This document shows positions 15,904 to 24,485 of a DNA stretch of 64,000 bases, piece by piece. The notes under the pieces are model-generated. The model did not search any database. It saw only the letters and a list, made by a program, of their open reading frames with translations, and was not told the DNA's origin. The stretch spans positions 15,191-79,190 of the forward strand of contig DDFY01000010.1 in assembly GCA_002337385.1 (NCBI GenBank). The letters are read 5' to 3'. Position 1 is the stretch's first letter. The number at the start of each line of letters is the position of its first letter. Source of the DNA: Erythrobacter sp. UBA1916 (GTDB lineage: Bacteria > Pseudomonadota > Alphaproteobacteria > Sphingomonadales > Sphingomonadaceae). Both the position numbers and the translations under genes were made by a program.

Positions 15904-18153
15904 TCAAAAATCAGCCTCCAGCGCCACGCCCAGCACGCGCCCCTTGGCCACGGGCGAGAAGGTGCCCTGCGCCGGACGCGGATCGAACGGACGGTTGGTC
16001 CCGTCGGAGAATGGCCCGCCCGAGAACGGCAGCCCCGCATCGGCACCGAATTGCACCTCGTCGAGCAGGTTGCGACCGAACAGGCTCAGCGTAACCCCGC
16101 AGGTGTTGCACCCGAAGGCAAGCGAGGCGTCGATCCGGTCAGCGGCATCGTTGTAGCCGAAGTTGTTGTCGGAATAGGCGAAGCGATCACGGTGCTGGAA
16201 GGTGATGAACGCACGCACGTACTTGTCGCCCAGCACGTCAGCTTCATAGGAAATGCTGCCGCCATAGGTCCAGCGCGGTGCACGCGGCAGGGCGAGCGCG
16301 AGATCGGCGGGGCCAATCGCACCGTCGCCCGAGATGTCGTAGAACACCCGCACATATTTGGCATCGGTGAGGCCAACGTTGGCCACCAGATCGACGCCCG
16401 GCACAGCGCTCCACATGGCCTCGCCCTCAAAGCCTGTAATGCGCGCATCGGCGGTGTTGTAAACCGACTGCGCCAGCCCCGAAGTGGGGCTGGCCACCAC
16501 CACCTCGCGCTGCATGTTGTCGACCTCGCTGCGGAACACCGCACCCTGCAGGAACACCGTCCGGTCGGGCGATTGCCACTTGGCACCCAACTCGAAGGTG
16601 TCGACCCGCTCTTCGTCATAGGCGGGCGAGCCAAGCGTGGCGGCCAGCTCCTCGAACGAGGCTGGCTGGGTGATGCGGAAGTTGTAGCCGCCCGAGCGAT
16701 AGCCGCGCGCCCAGCTGGCGTAGATCTGCGCGTTGTCGCTAGGATCGAAGCTGGCAACCAGCCGCGGCGACCAGTTCTCCCACGCCCGCTTGTCAGCAAA
16801 GCCATTGTTCTCGCCCGGCACCCGCTCGCCGGTGATCGGACAAGTGCCCGCAATCACCGAACACTCGGCGCGAGCGCGCACGTAGGTCACCTGCGCGTCC
16901 TTCACCTCGCGCGACCAGCGCAGCCCGCCGGTGAGTGTGAGCCTATCGGTCAGATCGAAGCTGACCTCTCCGAACAGGCCGAGCACATCGTGCTTCTGCT
17001 TTCCGCCGCCGAATTGTGGCGAGGCAAGGTTGCGGATCTCGTCATAGGCAACGTCCTGCGTGAACCAGTATCCGCCGGTGGAAAGCTGCCACGCCCCGGT
17101 TTCGAGCGCATAGAGCAGCTCGTTCGAGAACTGCTCCTGCGAGGTCAGCGTGTCGGACGAGAAGATCGGATTGGGCGAACTGTCGATGTCATTGCGGGTG
17201 AACACATCATAGCTGCGCCAGCCGAAGATATTGGTGAGTTGCCCCGCGCCCAGATCAAGCTCCGCGCGGGCGACCACGAAGCCGGTCTCGCTGTCGTGCG
17301 TGCCGCGCTCGTCGATCGACAGTTCGAACGAATCGCGCGCGAACAGGCCGTTGTTGTGCGCGGGGGCCCCATCGCCGGTCACGTCGGTGTATTCGCCCTT
17401 GGTCGTGAGCGTGAAAGTGGGGCTGAGCCGGGCGCGGATCGCGCCGCGCAGCACCGTGGTTTCCGAAGCGCCGAAATCGCTGCCGTCAAACTGATTGACG
17501 AAATAGCCCTCATCATCGCTGCGCATTGCGGCCAGCCGGATCGCCACGGCATCCGACAAGGGGCCGGAAACCACGCCGCGCGCGCTCCACATGCCTGACC
17601 CGCGGCCCGAATCGACCGGCCCTTCGTAGGCAAGGCGCGCATGGCCTTCCCATTGGTCAGTCGGCTCGCCGGTTTCCACCAGCACCGCACCGCCCGTCAC
17701 ATTGCGCCCGAAAGCCACGCCCTGCGGCCCGCGCAGGATATCAACCCGCGCCAGATCAACCGTATCGAACACCGCGCCGCCGTTGATACCGATATAGACC
17801 CCGTCGACGATCAGGCCCACCGCCGGATCGATTGACGCGATCGAGGAGTTGATGCCGAGCCCGCGGATCGAGAAATTGGCCACGCCCTTGAAGGTGCCCA
17901 CGGTATCAAGCGCCACGTTCGGTGCGGCATAGGAAAGCTGCGAGATATCGCTGATCGCGCGGGCCTCAAGCTGGCCCTGATCAATCGCAGTGACGGAGCC
18001 CGAATAGTCGATCAGCGCGGTCTGCTCGTTCTTCACGGTGACGACGATCACGTCATCCTCGCCATCGCTGTCACGCTCTTGTGCAAAGGCCGGTGCAGCA
18101 ATTTGGCCGATGGACAGTGCTGCCGCCACAACGGCTGCGCCTGAGTACTTCAT
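15904..18153 (-). CDS. TonB-dependent outer-membrane receptor
   Basis: The 749-residue receptor has a signal peptide (VVAAALSIGQIAAPAFAQ), the plug segment SYAAPNVALDTVGTFKGVANFSIRGLGI, the VDGVYIGINGGAVFDTVDLARVDILRGPQGVAFGRNVTGGAV stretch typical of siderophore-class plugs, and a barrel ending in GVALEADF with terminal Phe. It would import a ligand that cannot be named from sequence. A GGGGGG tract lies about six bases before ATG 18153; the longer frame upstream overlaps the purC region and was rejected. It faces phoX tail to tail. Confidence 0.92.
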   Translation of the reverse strand: MKYSGAAVVAAALSIGQIAAPAFAQERDSDGEDDVIVVTVKNEQTALIDYSGSVTAIDQGQLEARAISDISQLSYAAPNVALDTVGTFKGVANFSIRGLGINSSIASIDPAVGLIVDGVYIGINGGAVFDTVDLARVDILRGPQGVAFGRNVTGGAVLVETGEPTDQWEGHARLAYEGPVDSGRGSGMWSARGVVSGPLSDAVAIRLAAMRSDDEGYFVNQFDGSDFGASETTVLRGAIRARLSPTFTLTTKGEYTDVTGDGAPAHNNGLFARDSFELSIDERGTHDSETGFVVARAELDLGAGQLTNIFGWRSYDVFTRNDIDSSPNPIFSSDTLTSQEQFSNELLYALETGAWQLSTGGYWFTQDVAYDEIRNLASPQFGGGKQKHDVLGLFGEVSFDLTDRLTLTGGLRWSREVKDAQVTYVRARAECSVIAGTCPITGERVPGENNGFADKRAWENWSPRLVASFDPSDNAQIYASWARGYRSGGYNFRITQPASFEELAATLGSPAYDEERVDTFELGAKWQSPDRTVFLQGAVFRSEVDNMQREVVVASPTSGLAQSVYNTADARITGFEGEAMWSAVPGVDLVANVGLTDAKYVRVFYDISGDGAIGPADLALALPRAPRWTYGGSISYEADVLGDKYVRAFITFQHRDRFAYSDNNFGYNDAADRIDASLAFGCNTCGVTLSLFGRNLLDEVQFGADAGLPFSGGPFSDGTNRPFDPRPAQGTFSPVAKGRVLGVALEADF

Positions 18154-18338
18154 GGTGTCCCCCCTAGTGGTTCGCCGCAAGTAGCCGCGAAGACGCTTAG
18201 CTGCAATTGCCAGAGCGATACGCCGCGTGTATAGGCATGCGCTTCGCGCCCCGGCAGATGCGGAGACAAAGGGTCTTCGTTCGCCGGGGCGCTCGCTTTT
18301 GTTCGCAGACATTGTTCTTCAACCACGAGGTTTGCCCC

Positions 18339-19145
18339 ATGTCCCGTCGCCGCCAGATCTACGAAGGCAAGGCCAAGATCCTCTACGAGGGCCCCGAGCC
18401 GGGCACGCTCATCCAGTACTTCAAGGATGACGCTACCGCCTTCAACGCCGCCAAGAAGGGCACGATCAACGGCAAGGGCGTGATCAACAACCGCATCAGC
18501 GAGCACGTGTTCACGCGGCTGGCGCATATCGGCATCCCCACGCACTTCATCCGCCGCCTCAACATGCGCGAGCAGCTGGTGCGGCAGGTCGAGATCATCC
18601 CGCTTGAGGTGGTGGTGCGCAACGTGGCCGCCGGTTCGATTTCCAAGCGTTTGGGAATCGAGGAAGGCGAGCCGCTGCCGCACACGCTGATCGAGTACTA
18701 TCTCAAGAGCGACGAGCTGAACGACCCGATGGTGGCCGAAGAGCACATCGCCTGCTTCAACTGGGCCGGCCCGGAAGAAATGCAGGACATCGCCGCCATG
18801 GCGATCCGCGTGAACGATTTCATGTGCGGCATGTTCGCCGCAATCGGCATCCGTCTGGTCGACTTCAAGCTCGAGTTCGGGCGCATCTTCGATGGCGACT
18901 TCAGCCGTGTGATCCTTGCTGACGAGATCAGCCCCGACAACTGCCGCCTGTGGGACTTCGAGACGGGCGAGAAGCTCGACAAGGACCGCTTCCGCCGCGA
19001 CATGGGCGGCGAACAGGAAGCCTATCAGGAAGTCGCGCGCCGCCTCGGCCTGCTGCAGGAAGAGGATACCGGCCCCGGCGAGGTGGTGGACATGAACGTG
19101 ATGCGTTCGCGTATGCGTCCGACACCCGGCAAGCCGAAGAAGTAG
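18339..19145 (+). CDS. purC: SAICAR synthetase
   Basis: PurC joins CAIR and aspartate with ATP to give SAICAR in purine synthesis. The 268-residue protein shows YEGKAKILYEG, the DDATAFNAAKKGTINGKGVINNRIS segment, IPLEVVVRNVAAGSISKRLG and DFKLEFGR, then LADEISPDNCRLWD. Length is usual. GAGG lies about eight bases before ATG 18339; the longer upstream frame has no family similarity. Other purine genes lie at 23443-24350 and 34697-36374. Confidence 0.97.
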   Translation: MSRRRQIYEGKAKILYEGPEPGTLIQYFKDDATAFNAAKKGTINGKGVINNRISEHVFTRLAHIGIPTHFIRRLNMREQLVRQVEIIPLEVVVRNVAAGSISKRLGIEEGEPLPHTLIEYYLKSDELNDPMVAEEHIACFNWAGPEEMQDIAAMAIRVNDFMCGMFAAIGIRLVDFKLEFGRIFDGDFSRVILADEISPDNCRLWDFETGEKLDKDRFRRDMGGEQEAYQEVARRLGLLQEEDTGPGEVVDMNVMRSRMRPTPGKPKK

Positions 19146-19197
19146 GCTCACCGGCAATCATTGCAGGTTCATGTCATTGCCGCCACAAGGTGCGGCA

Positions 19198-22089
19198 ATG
19201 ACACGTCCTGCCTATCGCGCGCGGTTCTTCGCTGCGCTTGCAACCGCCTGCGCAATCCCGCTTGCCCTCGCCGCCCCTGCGGCAGCGCAGGCGCCTGAGT
19301 ATTCAGCCAGCGCCCCCGCTAGCGAACCGACCGATCCCTGGCCCTTTGCCGAAAGCGATCTGCCGAAAGACCCGGCCTATCGCACCGGCGTGCTCGACAA
19401 CGGGATGCGCTACATCATTCGCCCCAATGCCACCCCGCCCGAGCAGGGGCTGGTGCAGCTGTGGGTCGATTTCGGCTCCGCCGCCGAGACCGACGAACAG
19501 CAAGGCTGGGCGCATTACATCGAACACATGGCCTTCAACGGCTCGACCCATCTGCCCGAAGGCGAGATGGTCAAGCTGCTCGAACGCGAGGGGCTGGCCT
19601 TCGGGGCCGATACCAACGCCTCCACCGGCTTCGATACCACGCTCTATCGTCTCGACCTGCCGCGCAACGATACCGCCCTGCTCGACACCGCGCTGATGCT
19701 GATGCGCGAGACGGCGAGCGAACTCACTTTCGACGAGGAAGCTGTCGAGCGCGAGCGCGGCATCATCCTGTCGGAAGTCTCGGTGCGCGATACCTATCAG
19801 CAGCGCTCGGCCAAGGATTCGCTGGCCTTCGCCTATCCCGGTTCGGCCATGTCCCAACGCTTCCCCGGTGGCCTGCCCGAAACGGTGAAAGCCGCCACCG
19901 GCGCAGGGCTAAAGGCGCTGTGGGAGCGCTACTACCGGCCCGATAACGTCGCCCTGATCGTGGTCGGCGACTATGATCCCGACACGGTCGAGGCGATGAT
20001 CCGCGAACGCTTCGGCGACTGGCAGCCCGAAGCGCCGCTTCCCTCTGCCGAGATGGGGCCGATCGACTTCGACCTCGCCGGGCAGACCGACATCTATCTC
20101 GACCCCGCGCTGGCCCAGCGCATCACGGTGAGCCGCCATGGCCCCTGGCTCGGCGGCCCCGACACCGAGGAAGCGCGGCGCACCCGCCTGCGTCGCGCGA
20201 TCGGCTACGACATCATCAACCGCCGGCTTGAGCGGCTGACCCGGCTCGACGATCCGCCGTTCCGCGCTGCGGGGCTTTCCACCAGCGATTTCGGCAAGGA
20301 AGGGCGCACCACCTCGCTCACCGTCTATGCCATTTCGGGCGAATGGAAGCGCGGGCTCGAAGCGGCCGAGGAGGAGTATCGCCGCGCGCTGACCTTCGGC
20401 TTTACCGAGGCGGAAGTCGCCGAACAGCTTGCCAACTATCGCGCCGCGATCACGGCCAATGCGGCAGGGGCCGCCACCCGCCCCAATTCGACCTTCACCA
20501 CCGGCGCGGTCACCCTGCTGCGTGACGGACAGGTGCCGACTACGCCCGAAAGCGCGCTCGAACGCTTCACCGCCCATGTTCCCGAGATCACGCCCGATAC
20601 GGTGCTCGCTGCGCTACGCGAAGAGGTGGTTCCCCTAAACGATCCGCTAATCCGCTACGAAGGCGAGACTGCGCCAGAAGGCGGGGCCGAGGCCCTGCGC
20701 ACGGCCTGGAACGAAGGCATGGCGCGCGAAATCACTCCGCCTGCCGATGAGACCTTGGCCGAATTCGCCTATCAGGACTTCGGCACGCCCGGCGCTATTG
20801 TGAGCGACACACGCGTTCCCGAACTGGGCATTCGAGAAATCACCTTCGCCAACGGCCTGATGCTCAACCTCAAGCACACCGACCTGCAGGCCGACCGCGT
20901 GCTGGTGCGGCTCAATCTCGATGGCGGTGATCTGCTCGATACGCGCGAGAACCCGCTGGCAACCGGGCTCGCCTCGTTCCTGCCGCAGGGCGGTCTGGGC
21001 AAGCACAGCTATGACGAATTGCTCTCGATCCTGGCCGGGCGGAACGTCTCGCTCGGATTTGCCTCGAACGAATCGCGCTTCCAAATGGGCGCGGGCACCA
21101 CGCCCGAAGACCTTGAACTGCAGCTTGAGCTGTTCGCCGCCGCGCTGACCGACCCCGGCTTCCGCTCGGCTGGAGAGGCCCAGTCACGGCAAAACGTGCG
21201 CGCCTTCTTCGCCCGCCGCAGCGCAACCCCTGCCTCGGCGCTCGGGTTCGAACGCGGCCGTATTATCAGCGATGGCGACCCGCGCTTCTCCTATCAGGAT
21301 GAAGACGCCTACCTCGGCATGACCTTCGATCAGCTGCGCGCCAACATTGCCGACCGGCTCGAACACGGCGCGCTGGAACTCACGATCGTGGGCGATGTCG
21401 ACGAAGACCGGGCAATTGCACTGGTGGCTCGCACGCTGGGCGCCCTGCCCCCGCGCGAGGCGGAGTTCCGGCCCTACACCGAGAACCTCGACCGCAGCTT
21501 CACGCAGGATCGCACGCCGCGGGTGGTCTATCACGATGGCCCGGCCGATCAGGCCAGCCTGACGATGATCTGGCCCACCACCGACGACAGCGATCACGAC
21601 ACCAACCTGCGGCTCGAACTGTTGCAACGGGTGGCGCGGATCGCGCTCACCGATTCGCTGCGCGAGGAGCTGGGGCAGACTTATTCTCCCTCGGCCAATG
21701 CCCAACAATCGCGCACCTACCCCGGCTACGGCACCTTCAGCTTCTCCGCGTCGCTCAACGCCGATCACGTCGACGAGGCACGCGAGGCCATGCTGGATAC
21801 GCTGGATATGCTGCGCAATGGCGGGATCGATGAGGATCTGCTGCTGCGCGCACGCCAGCCGATGCTGGAGTCCTACGATAACCTGCTCGACACCAATCGG
21901 GGATGGCTACAGATCGCCGACGAGGTGCAGTCACAGCCGTGGCGGATCGAGCGGTTCCTCACCGGGCGTGACAAGATTGCCGCCCTTACCCCGGCAGACC
22001 TCACCGAAACGGCGCAGCGCTTTCTCGTGCCCGACGAACGGCTTGAGATTGCGGTGATGCCCCGCCCGCAAGATAGCGCGAGCGAATAG
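19198..22089 (+). CDS. M16 family zinc peptidase, secreted (pitrilysin type)
   Basis: The 963-residue protein has a signal peptide (FAALATACAIPLALAAPAAAQ) and two M16 halves. The inverted zinc motif HxxEH is H106-Y-I-E109-H110, with the third ligand among the glutamates of EEAVERERGIILSE near residues 180-193. The second half (from about residue 540) lacks HxxEH, as in other clamshell M16 enzymes. It is expected in the periplasm and degrades peptides. AAGG seven bases before ATG 19198 sets the start over 19171. Confidence 0.93.
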   Translation: MTRPAYRARFFAALATACAIPLALAAPAAAQAPEYSASAPASEPTDPWPFAESDLPKDPAYRTGVLDNGMRYIIRPNATPPEQGLVQLWVDFGSAAETDEQQGWAHYIEHMAFNGSTHLPEGEMVKLLEREGLAFGADTNASTGFDTTLYRLDLPRNDTALLDTALMLMRETASELTFDEEAVERERGIILSEVSVRDTYQQRSAKDSLAFAYPGSAMSQRFPGGLPETVKAATGAGLKALWERYYRPDNVALIVVGDYDPDTVEAMIRERFGDWQPEAPLPSAEMGPIDFDLAGQTDIYLDPALAQRITVSRHGPWLGGPDTEEARRTRLRRAIGYDIINRRLERLTRLDDPPFRAAGLSTSDFGKEGRTTSLTVYAISGEWKRGLEAAEEEYRRALTFGFTEAEVAEQLANYRAAITANAAGAATRPNSTFTTGAVTLLRDGQVPTTPESALERFTAHVPEITPDTVLAALREEVVPLNDPLIRYEGETAPEGGAEALRTAWNEGMAREITPPADETLAEFAYQDFGTPGAIVSDTRVPELGIREITFANGLMLNLKHTDLQADRVLVRLNLDGGDLLDTRENPLATGLASFLPQGGLGKHSYDELLSILAGRNVSLGFASNESRFQMGAGTTPEDLELQLELFAAALTDPGFRSAGEAQSRQNVRAFFARRSATPASALGFERGRIISDGDPRFSYQDEDAYLGMTFDQLRANIADRLEHGALELTIVGDVDEDRAIALVARTLGALPPREAEFRPYTENLDRSFTQDRTPRVVYHDGPADQASLTMIWPTTDDSDHDTNLRLELLQRVARIALTDSLREELGQTYSPSANAQQSRTYPGYGTFSFSASLNADHVDEAREAMLDTLDMLRNGGIDEDLLLRARQPMLESYDNLLDTNRGWLQIADEVQSQPWRIERFLTGRDKIAALTPADLTETAQRFLVPDERLEIAVMPRPQDSASE

Positions 22090-22092
22090 CGC

Positions 22093-23274
22093 TTACCGGC
22101 CGAGCTTGCGCTTGCCCCAAGTGTAGATGCCCGAGACCGCGAGGAAGGTCAGCGCAAACCCGCTGAGGAACACCAGCAGCTGCCAGATAATGCCGCCGAT
22201 GGTAGCATAGTGCAGCTGCCGCATCACCGTCGCGATGGCGCCCGCACGGGTGCTTGGCGACGGCGGACCGGCGCGCTGTTCGCGCTCCTCCACGGTGATC
22301 TCGCCGCCATTCACCGGCACGCTGACCGAGCCATCGACGCCGTCGCCCACCAGTTCGACCTGCCAGGCGCCCGTCTTTCTTGACGGAGCGGCGATGGATT
22401 TCGGCCGGCCAGGGAAGGCAATCTGCGCCTCGGCCAGCGCATCGATCCAGGCCTCGTCACTCACGTTAAGCGGTTCACCACCAGCACCGGGCCCCGGCGG
22501 GCGGCGCCGCTGCGGTTGCTCAACGCCGGGTTCGACCAGAGAAGCCATGGCTTGCGGGAATGAAATCCATGCCCCCGTCACAGCTTCGACCACGATGACA
22601 AGCGAGAGCAGGAAGCCCGATTGGCGATGCAGGTTCATCGCCTTGCCATCGCGCTTGCGCCAACGCAGCGCCGCCACGACCCGGCCCATGCCCGGCCAGA
22701 ACACCACCAGCCCCGTGATCGAGGATACGAGCAGGAACCACCCCATCCAGCCGACCACCTGCCTGCCCCCGTTGGGGATCAGGAACAGGCCGTGGACGAA
22801 ATGCATGTACCACATGAAGCTGCCCGAGGAGGGAGCGCTGTCGATCACCTGCGCACTGTCCGGATCGACGTAGATCAGCCGCGAAACCGGCCCGCCGATG
22901 CCATGCAGTGGCTCCGCATAGGGCGCAGTGTGCGCCACCAGCGGCGTGCCGAGTTCACCAATCTCGAGGACCGTGAGCGGGCCATATTCGCTGGCGCCAG
23001 CACGTGCCGCCGCCACATCGGTAGCGGTGAGCGCGGCAGGATCAGCGCTGGCCGCCACTTCGCGCGAAGGATTGAGCAGCGCCTCGGTCTCTTCCGGCCA
23101 CACCTGCGCCGAGCCTGTCACGCCCAGCACGGCCATCGGTATCAGCAGGATAATCCCGAGCCAGCGATGCACGTCGAGCCACAGCTTCTGGCGCTTCGCG
23201 CGCGGCGACATATATGGCTGACTTTTGGGTAGCGGCCCGTTGCCGGGCTTGGGACCAGTTCGCGATTGGCTCAT
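22093..23274 (-). CDS. PepSY-associated transmembrane protein
   Basis: The 393-residue inner-membrane protein has an N-terminal helix (HRWLGIILLIPMAVLGVTG), a periplasmic PepSY-like region, a helix pair near MGWFLLVSSITGLVVFWPGM, another at SGFLLSLVIVVEAVTGAWISF, and a last helix WQLLVFLSGFALTFLAVSGIYTW. This is the PepSY_TM layout, often associated with iron uptake or reduction. The substrate is unknown. GGAG seven bases before ATG 23274 sets the start. It is convergent with the M16 gene, three bases away. Confidence 0.87.
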   Translation of the reverse strand: MSQSRTGPKPGNGPLPKSQPYMSPRAKRQKLWLDVHRWLGIILLIPMAVLGVTGSAQVWPEETEALLNPSREVAASADPAALTATDVAAARAGASEYGPLTVLEIGELGTPLVAHTAPYAEPLHGIGGPVSRLIYVDPDSAQVIDSAPSSGSFMWYMHFVHGLFLIPNGGRQVVGWMGWFLLVSSITGLVVFWPGMGRVVAALRWRKRDGKAMNLHRQSGFLLSLVIVVEAVTGAWISFPQAMASLVEPGVEQPQRRRPPGPGAGGEPLNVSDEAWIDALAEAQIAFPGRPKSIAAPSRKTGAWQVELVGDGVDGSVSVPVNGGEITVEEREQRAGPPSPSTRAGAIATVMRQLHYATIGGIIWQLLVFLSGFALTFLAVSGIYTWGKRKLGR

Positions 23275-23442
23275 CGACAGTCTCCGTTGCGACACGCCCG
23301 CGCTAAAGCGCTCGTAGCTTGCGTACAACAGCACAATTGTAACATCTTGTGGCTGACGGGTAGCTCCCCCCTTGTGCGCTGGCGCAGCAATAGCCATAGG
23401 CCGGACACACCCGGTCCGAAATTTCCATTCGCGAGAAAGCCC

Positions 23443-23679
23443 ATGAAAGTCCGTATCCATGTCAGCCTGAAGCCCGGCGTTCTCGATCCGCAGGGTCGCG
23501 CTGTGCACCACGCGCTCGATGGGCTGGGCTTTTCCGGTGTCGAGGATGTGCGCATCGGCCGCCTGGTCGAGCTGGAAGTGGCCGACACCACCACTGACGA
23601 AGCGCTGGCCGAGATGTGCGAGAAGCTGCTCGCCAACACGGTGATTGAAAACTACCGCATCGAGAAGGTGGCCGCCTGA
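23443..23679 (+). CDS. purS: FGAM synthase subunit PurS
   Basis: PurS is the small subunit that joins PurL and PurQ. The 78-residue protein has the family pattern MKVRIHVSLKPGVLDPQGRA then LGFSGVEDVRIGRLVELEV and CEKLLANTVIENYRIE. Start ATG 23443 fits the usual N-terminus. The stop TGA shares one base with the purQ start, so the two are translationally coupled. PurL is not in the window. Confidence 0.96.
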   Translation: MKVRIHVSLKPGVLDPQGRAVHHALDGLGFSGVEDVRIGRLVELEVADTTTDEALAEMCEKLLANTVIENYRIEKVAA

Positions 23680-24350
23680 TGCGCGCCGCAGTCATCACCT
23701 TTCCCGGCTCGAACTGCGACCGCGACATGGCGGTGGCGATCGAACAGGTTTCCGGCAAGGCGCCCATCCGCGTGTGGCATGGCGATGCCGACCTGCCCGA
23801 TGGCCTCGACTTCATCGCCCTGCCCGGCGGCTTTTCCTATGGCGACTATCTGCGCTCTGGCGCGATGGCAGCCAACAGCCCGATCATGCGCAGCGTTGTC
23901 GCAGCAGCGGGACGCGGCGTGCCGGTGCTCGGCGTGTGCAACGGTTTCCAGGTGCTGACCGAGGCTGGCTTGCTGCCGGGTGCTCTGATGCGCAATGCCG
24001 GGCAGACCTTCGTGTGCCGCACCGTGGCGCTGAGCGTGGAAAACGGCGAGAGCCTGTTCACCCGCGGCTATGGCGCTGGCGCAAGCATTCGCATCCCGGT
24101 CGCTCACCACGATGGCAACTTCTTCGCCGACGAAGCAACGCTTGACCGGCTTGAAGGCGAAGGCCGCGTGGCCTTCCGCTATGGCGAGGCGGTGAACGGC
24201 TCGCAGCGCGATATTGCTGGCGTTCTCAACGAGGCAGGCAATGTGCTCGGCATGATGCCGCACCCCGAACGCGCCATCGAGGATGCGCAAGGCGGAAGCG
24301 ACGGCCGCGCGATGTTCGAAAGCATTTTCGCGAACCTCGCTGTCGCCTAA
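23679..24350 (+). CDS. purQ: FGAM synthase glutaminase subunit PurQ
   Basis: PurQ supplies ammonia from glutamine to PurL. The 223-residue class I amidotransferase has PGGFSYGDYLRSGAM, the catalytic-Cys segment GVCNGFQVLTEAGLLPG near residues 87-103, and the His/Glu pair in GMMPHPERAIED near the end. It begins on the last base of purS. The 135 bases after it hold a small inverted repeat (24383-24397) and no gene I can see. Confidence 0.97.
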   Translation: MRAAVITFPGSNCDRDMAVAIEQVSGKAPIRVWHGDADLPDGLDFIALPGGFSYGDYLRSGAMAANSPIMRSVVAAAGRGVPVLGVCNGFQVLTEAGLLPGALMRNAGQTFVCRTVALSVENGESLFTRGYGAGASIRIPVAHHDGNFFADEATLDRLEGEGRVAFRYGEAVNGSQRDIAGVLNEAGNVLGMMPHPERAIEDAQGGSDGRAMFESIFANLAVA

Positions 24351-24485
24351 ACGCCAATAGCGCCCAGCGCCACGCCTCCAAACGGCCCAAGGGGCCGCAA
24401 GCGCGACCGCGCGCCCGCAGGTGCCCCGAACATAGTGAGGGAATAGCACCGAGGACGATTGCCCGGATGGCGATCGCAACGCAAG

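Noticed and set aside
15796..17598. 600-residue plus-strand frame opposite the second TonB receptor
   Set aside because: It is antisense to a clear receptor, has no ribosome-binding site and no recognisable motif.
18207..18338. Upstream extension of purC
   Set aside because: The added residues are basic and unlike PurC; GAGG before ATG 18339 fits the normal start.
24383..24397. Small inverted repeat cggccc/gggccg after purQ
   Set aside because: Only six base pairs and no T-run; too weak to call a terminator.
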